Shown here piece after piece: positions 13,634 through 15,882 of a DNA stretch of 15,882 nt. Location: the NCBI GenBank assembly GCA_035255845.1, contig DATEZE010000285.1, forward strand, positions 1 through 15,882. The letters run 5' to 3'. The stretch's first letter is position 1, and every line of letters starts with the position of its first letter. The notes beneath the pieces are model-generated. The model was not told where the DNA came from. It was given only the letters and a program-made list of their open reading frames with translations, and ran no database searches. The position numbers and the translations under genes are program-made. The DNA comes from JALORV01 sp035255845. Lineage in GTDB: Bacteria; Pseudomonadota; Gammaproteobacteria; Burkholderiales; Burkholderiaceae_F.

Positions 13634-13831
13634 ATGCCGAAGATGAAGACGAAAAAGAGCGCGTCAAAGCGCTTCGAGATCCGCGCCAGCGGCTCGATCA
13701 AACGGGGACAGGCGTTCAAGCGCCATATCCTCACGAAGAAGACCACCAAGGCGAAGCGCCATCTTCGCGGCCCAGTGCAGATCGCCGATGCCGATGTGAA
13801 GTCGGTGCGGCGCATGATGCCGTACGCCTAG
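13634..13831 (+). CDS. rpmI: 50S ribosomal protein L35 (bL35)
   Basis: A 65-residue basic protein of the large ribosomal subunit and of normal family length. It begins MPKMKTKKSASKRF and has the conserved KRGQAFKRHILTKK segment (23-36), KAKRHLRG (39-46) and the C-terminal VKSVRRMMPY (55-64). An AAAGGG about 10 nt upstream can serve as ribosome binding site. It lies 135 nt after infC, with hairpins in between, and only 11 nt before rplT. This is the standard infC-rpmI-rplT order, so co-translation with L20 and repression by L20 are expected. Confidence 0.98.
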   Translation: MPKMKTKKSASKRFEIRASGSIKRGQAFKRHILTKKTTKAKRHLRGPVQIADADVKSVRRMMPYA

Positions 13832-13842
13832 GGAGGACCGAC

Positions 13843-14202
13843 ATGCCTCGAGTCAAACGTGGTGTGACCGCCCGGGCGCGGCACAAGAAAGTTTTGGCCC
13901 AGGCGGCGGGGTTCACACGCCGCCGCAAAAATGTCTTCCGCGTCGCCAAGCAGGCGGTGATGAAGGCGGGTCAGTACGCGTATCGCGACCGCCGGACCAA
14001 AAAGCGCGTGTTTCGTTCGCTTTGGATCGCGCGCATCAATGCCGCGGTCCGTGAGCACGGCCTGACTTACAGCGCGTTCATTAACGGACTGGGCAAGGCC
14101 GAGATCGGCATCGATCGCAAGATCCTCGCCGACATGGCGGTGCTCGATAAGCCGGGGTTTGCGGCCGTCGTCGACAAGGTGAAGGCCACGCTCGCGGCCT
14201 GA
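13843..14202 (+). CDS. rplT: 50S ribosomal protein L20 (bL20)
   Basis: A 119-residue protein that binds 23S rRNA early and is needed for assembly of the large subunit. In E. coli it also represses its own operon. It shows MPRVKRGVTARARHKKVLAQAAGF (1-24), the arginine-rich N-terminal extension that threads into rRNA. YAYRDRRTKKRVFRSLWIARINAA (46-69) follows, and then the globular C-domain with YSAFINGL. The ATG is preceded by a strong GGGAGG with 6-nt spacing. Longer in-frame starts from 13615 would read through rpmI in the wrong frame and are rejected. A hairpin and a strong terminator follow directly. Confidence 0.98.
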   Translation: MPRVKRGVTARARHKKVLAQAAGFTRRRKNVFRVAKQAVMKAGQYAYRDRRTKKRVFRSLWIARINAAVREHGLTYSAFINGLGKAEIGIDRKILADMAVLDKPGFAAVVDKVKATLAA

Positions 14203-14213
14203 GCGAGGAGAGC

Positions 14214-14229
14214 CCGGTCCGCCGACCGG
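14214..14229 (+). other. Hairpin preceding the rplT terminator
   Basis: CCGGTC (14214-14219) and GACCGG (14224-14229) form a perfect 6-bp stem with a CGCC loop. It starts 12 nt after the rplT stop and ends 11 nt before the terminator stem. It has no T run. It may stabilise the 3' end of the rplT transcript or be part of a read-through control at pheS. Confidence 0.4.
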
Positions 14230-14239
14230 CAGCATCGCG

Positions 14240-14270
14240 AACGGGGCCTCGTACATGGCCCCGTTTTTTT
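14240..14270 (+). terminator. Intrinsic terminator between rplT and pheS
   Basis: AACGGGGCC (14240-14248) pairs with GGCCCCGTT (14257-14265) around an 8-nt loop, giving 9 pairs, and leads into seven T ending at 14270. This is a strong Rho-independent terminator. The pheS ATG begins 12 nt later, so pheS needs read-through or its own upstream promoter. No Phe-rich leader peptide is present in the 38 nt before it. Confidence 0.9.
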
Positions 14271-14281
14271 CGGGTTGTCAC

Positions 14282-15295
14282 ATGGAACTCGAACATCTTG
14301 TGAATGAGGCGCGCGCCGCGTTCGCTGCGGCCCGGCAGCCTGCGGCGCTGGAGAATGAAAAGGCCCGCTTCCTCGGCAAGTCAGGCGCGATCACCGAGCG
14401 ACTGAAGGGCCTCGGCCGGCTCCCGCCCGAGCAGAAGCGTGAGCAGGGCGCCTCGATCAATCGCGCAAAGGAAGTGATCGAAGCTCTGCTCGAGGCGCGC
14501 CGGCGCGAGCTCGCCGCCGATCAGCTGAACGAGCGCCTCGCCGACGAGGCGATCGACGTCACGCTGCCGGGGCGGACTCGCAGCGGTGGCGGCATCCACC
14601 CGGTAATGCGCACCTGGATCCGCGTCGAGGAGATCTTCGGTTCGATCGGCTTCGACGTGGCCGATGGGCCGGAGATCGAGAACGATTGGTACAACTTCAC
14701 AGCGCTGAACAATCCGGAGAATCATCCGGCCCGGTCGATGCAGGACACTTTTTATGTCGACGTGCAGGACGTCGACGGCCGGCCGCTACTGCTGCGCACT
14801 CATACCAGTCCGATGCAGGTGCGCTACGCACGCATGCACACGCCGCCGATCAAGGTAATAGCGCTCGGGCGGACCTATCGCGTCGACAGCGATGCGACAC
14901 ACTCGCCGATGTTCCATCAGGTCGAGGGCCTATGGATCGACGAGCTCGTGAGCTTCGCGGATCTGAAGGCGGTCTACACGGACTTCCTGCGCTGCTTCTT
15001 CGAGACCGACGATCTCGTCTTGCGTTTCCGACCGTCGTACTTTCCGTTCACCGAGCCTTCGGCTGAAATCGACATGATGTTTACCACCGGTCCGCGCAAT
15101 GGCCGATGGCTCGAGATTTCCGGTGCCGGCCAGGTGCATCCGTCGGTCGTGCGCAACTTCGGGCTCGATCCCGAGCGCTACATTGGCTTCGCATTCGGCT
15201 CGGGACTGGAAAGACTGACGATGCTGCGCTACGGCGTCGACGACCTGCGCCTGTTCTTTGAAGGCGACCTGCGCTTCCTGCGACAGTTCGACTGA
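14282..15295 (+). CDS. pheS: Phenylalanyl-tRNA synthetase alpha subunit
   Basis: A 337-residue catalytic subunit of the alpha2-beta2 PheRS, a class II synthetase. The N-terminal coiled coil (1 to about 85) contacts tRNA(Phe). The catalytic domain starts near HPVMRTWIRVEEIF (106-119). LRTHTSPMQ (171-179), GRTYRVDSDATHSPMFHQVEG (196-216) with motif 2, and FPFTEPSAEIDM (254-265) follow. Motif 3 is GFAFGSGLERLTMLRYGVDD (302-321). The wild-type Ala304 sits in the Phe-binding FAFG segment. I chose the ATG at 14282 because it gives the usual N-terminus. Nine further in-frame residues would start inside the terminator. The ribosome binding site is weak (GGG about 7 nt upstream), next to the terminator T run. 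pheT follows after 2 nt. Confidence 0.98.
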   Translation: MELEHLVNEARAAFAAARQPAALENEKARFLGKSGAITERLKGLGRLPPEQKREQGASINRAKEVIEALLEARRRELAADQLNERLADEAIDVTLPGRTRSGGGIHPVMRTWIRVEEIFGSIGFDVADGPEIENDWYNFTALNNPENHPARSMQDTFYVDVQDVDGRPLLLRTHTSPMQVRYARMHTPPIKVIALGRTYRVDSDATHSPMFHQVEGLWIDELVSFADLKAVYTDFLRCFFETDDLVLRFRPSYFPFTEPSAEIDMMFTTGPRNGRWLEISGAGQVHPSVVRNFGLDPERYIGFAFGSGLERLTMLRYGVDDLRLFFEGDLRFLRQFD

Positions 15296-15297
15296 AC

Positions 15298-15882
15298 ATG
15301 GACATCTCTGAACTCTGGCTGCGCAGCTACGCCGATCCGGCGATCGATGGCGCCGAACTCGCCGACCGGCTGACGATGGCCGGCCTCGAAGTCGAGGAGC
15401 GGCGGCCGGTGGCGCCGCCGTTCAGCGGAGTCGTCGTGGCCGAAGTTCGATCTGTCGCGCGTCATCCGAACGCCGACAAGCTGACGATCTGCGAGGTCGA
15501 TGCTGGCCAGGCGGCCTTGCTGCGGATCGTCTGCGGCGCGCCCAATGTCGAGCCGGGGATCCGCGTGCCTTGCGCTTTGCCCGGCGCGACGCTGCCCGGT
15601 GATGTCCACATCAAGGCAACGACGATGCGCGGTGTCGAGTCGCAGGGCATGCTGTGCTCGGCGCGCGAACTCGGACTGTCGGACGAGCACAGCGGACTGC
15701 TGCTGCTGCCGTCACAGGCCCCGATAGGCACCGATGTGCGGGCGACGCTTGCGCTCGACGATCACATTCTGACGATCAAGCTGACACCGAATCGCGCTGA
15801 CTGCCTGAGCGTGGTCGGCGTCGCACGCGAAGTGGCCGCAGTCACCGGAGCGGCGCTGCGGGAGCCGCAGTTCGAGCCGGTA
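15298..15882 (+). CDS. pheT: Phenylalanyl-tRNA synthetase beta subunit (partial, 3' end outside the window)
   Basis: The first 195 codons of the large PheRS subunit, open to the window end. It starts MDISELWLRSYADP, a usual PheT N-terminus, with LTMAGLEVEE at 25-34. A tRNA-binding OB-fold domain (about 43-150) follows, with VVVAEVRSVARHPNADKL (45-62), IVCGAPNV (77-84), ALPGATLPGDVHI (93-105) and MRGVESQGMLCSARELGL (110-127). The B3/B4 editing region begins with LTPNRADCLSVVGVAREVAAV (162-182). The ATG comes 2 nt after the pheS stop with no separate ribosome binding site, so translation is probably coupled to give equal subunit amounts. About three quarters of the usual length of roughly 800 residues lies beyond the window. 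Confidence 0.97.
   Translation, partial: MDISELWLRSYADPAIDGAELADRLTMAGLEVEERRPVAPPFSGVVVAEVRSVARHPNADKLTICEVDAGQAALLRIVCGAPNVEPGIRVPCALPGATLPGDVHIKATTMRGVESQGMLCSARELGLSDEHSGLLLLPSQAPIGTDVRATLALDDHILTIKLTPNRADCLSVVGVAREVAAVTGAALREPQFEPV

Noticed and set aside
14203..14281. PheM-like leader peptide before pheS
   Set aside because: The 38 nt between rplT and the terminator contain no start codon followed by Phe codons in any frame.

Overview
The window is a compact, GC-rich proteobacterial chromosome segment, most likely betaproteobacterial. Three things point there: the order tRNA-Val(GAC)-thrS-infC-rpmI-rplT-pheS-pheT, an infC gene that starts on ATC with the N-terminus IAQDRSHRINGEI, and a polyhydroxybutyrate-type 3-hydroxybutyrate dehydrogenase. 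I cannot name a genus. I saw no insertion sequence, CRISPR array, integron or phage gene, and no gene-free stretch longer than 300 bases.

Region 1 (1-4544, + strand) is an operon of an uncharacterised peptide-ligase/proteasome-like system. It holds the last 22 codons of a circularly permuted ATP-grasp gene, a soluble TPR-GGDEF diguanylate cyclase, an alpha-E domain protein, a transglutaminase-like cysteine protease and an Anbu-type proteasome-like peptidase. Three of the four junctions are overlaps (4, 8 and 4 nt). The ATP-grasp/alpha-E/transglutaminase/Anbu set is a known conserved neighbourhood. The diguanylate cyclase lodged between ATP-grasp and alpha-E is the most unusual feature of the window, and suggests that c-di-GMP signalling is tied to this system.

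Region 2 (4550-7610) is a metabolic and stress block on both strands. bdhA (-) converges on the Anbu gene with a 5-nt gap. It is divergent from an alpha/beta hydrolase (+), whose stop codon interlocks with that of a flavodoxin-like gene (-). The flavodoxin-like gene is translationally coupled to mtfA (-), which is in turn divergent from relA.

Region 3 (7662-10633) carries relA (+), a RelA-type (p)ppGpp synthetase with an EFDD motif and a broken hydrolase domain. It converges on an olsB-like ornithine lipid N-acyltransferase (-).

Region 4 (10806-15882, + strand) is the translation block: tRNA-Val(GAC), a terminator, thrS, infC (ATC start), rpmI, rplT, a terminator, pheS and pheT (cut by the window end). 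Both synthetase genes start only 12-15 nt after the U-tract of an intrinsic terminator, so expression must come from read-through, attenuation or internal promoters. An AT-rich patch with promoter-like hexamers lies inside the end of thrS, upstream of infC.
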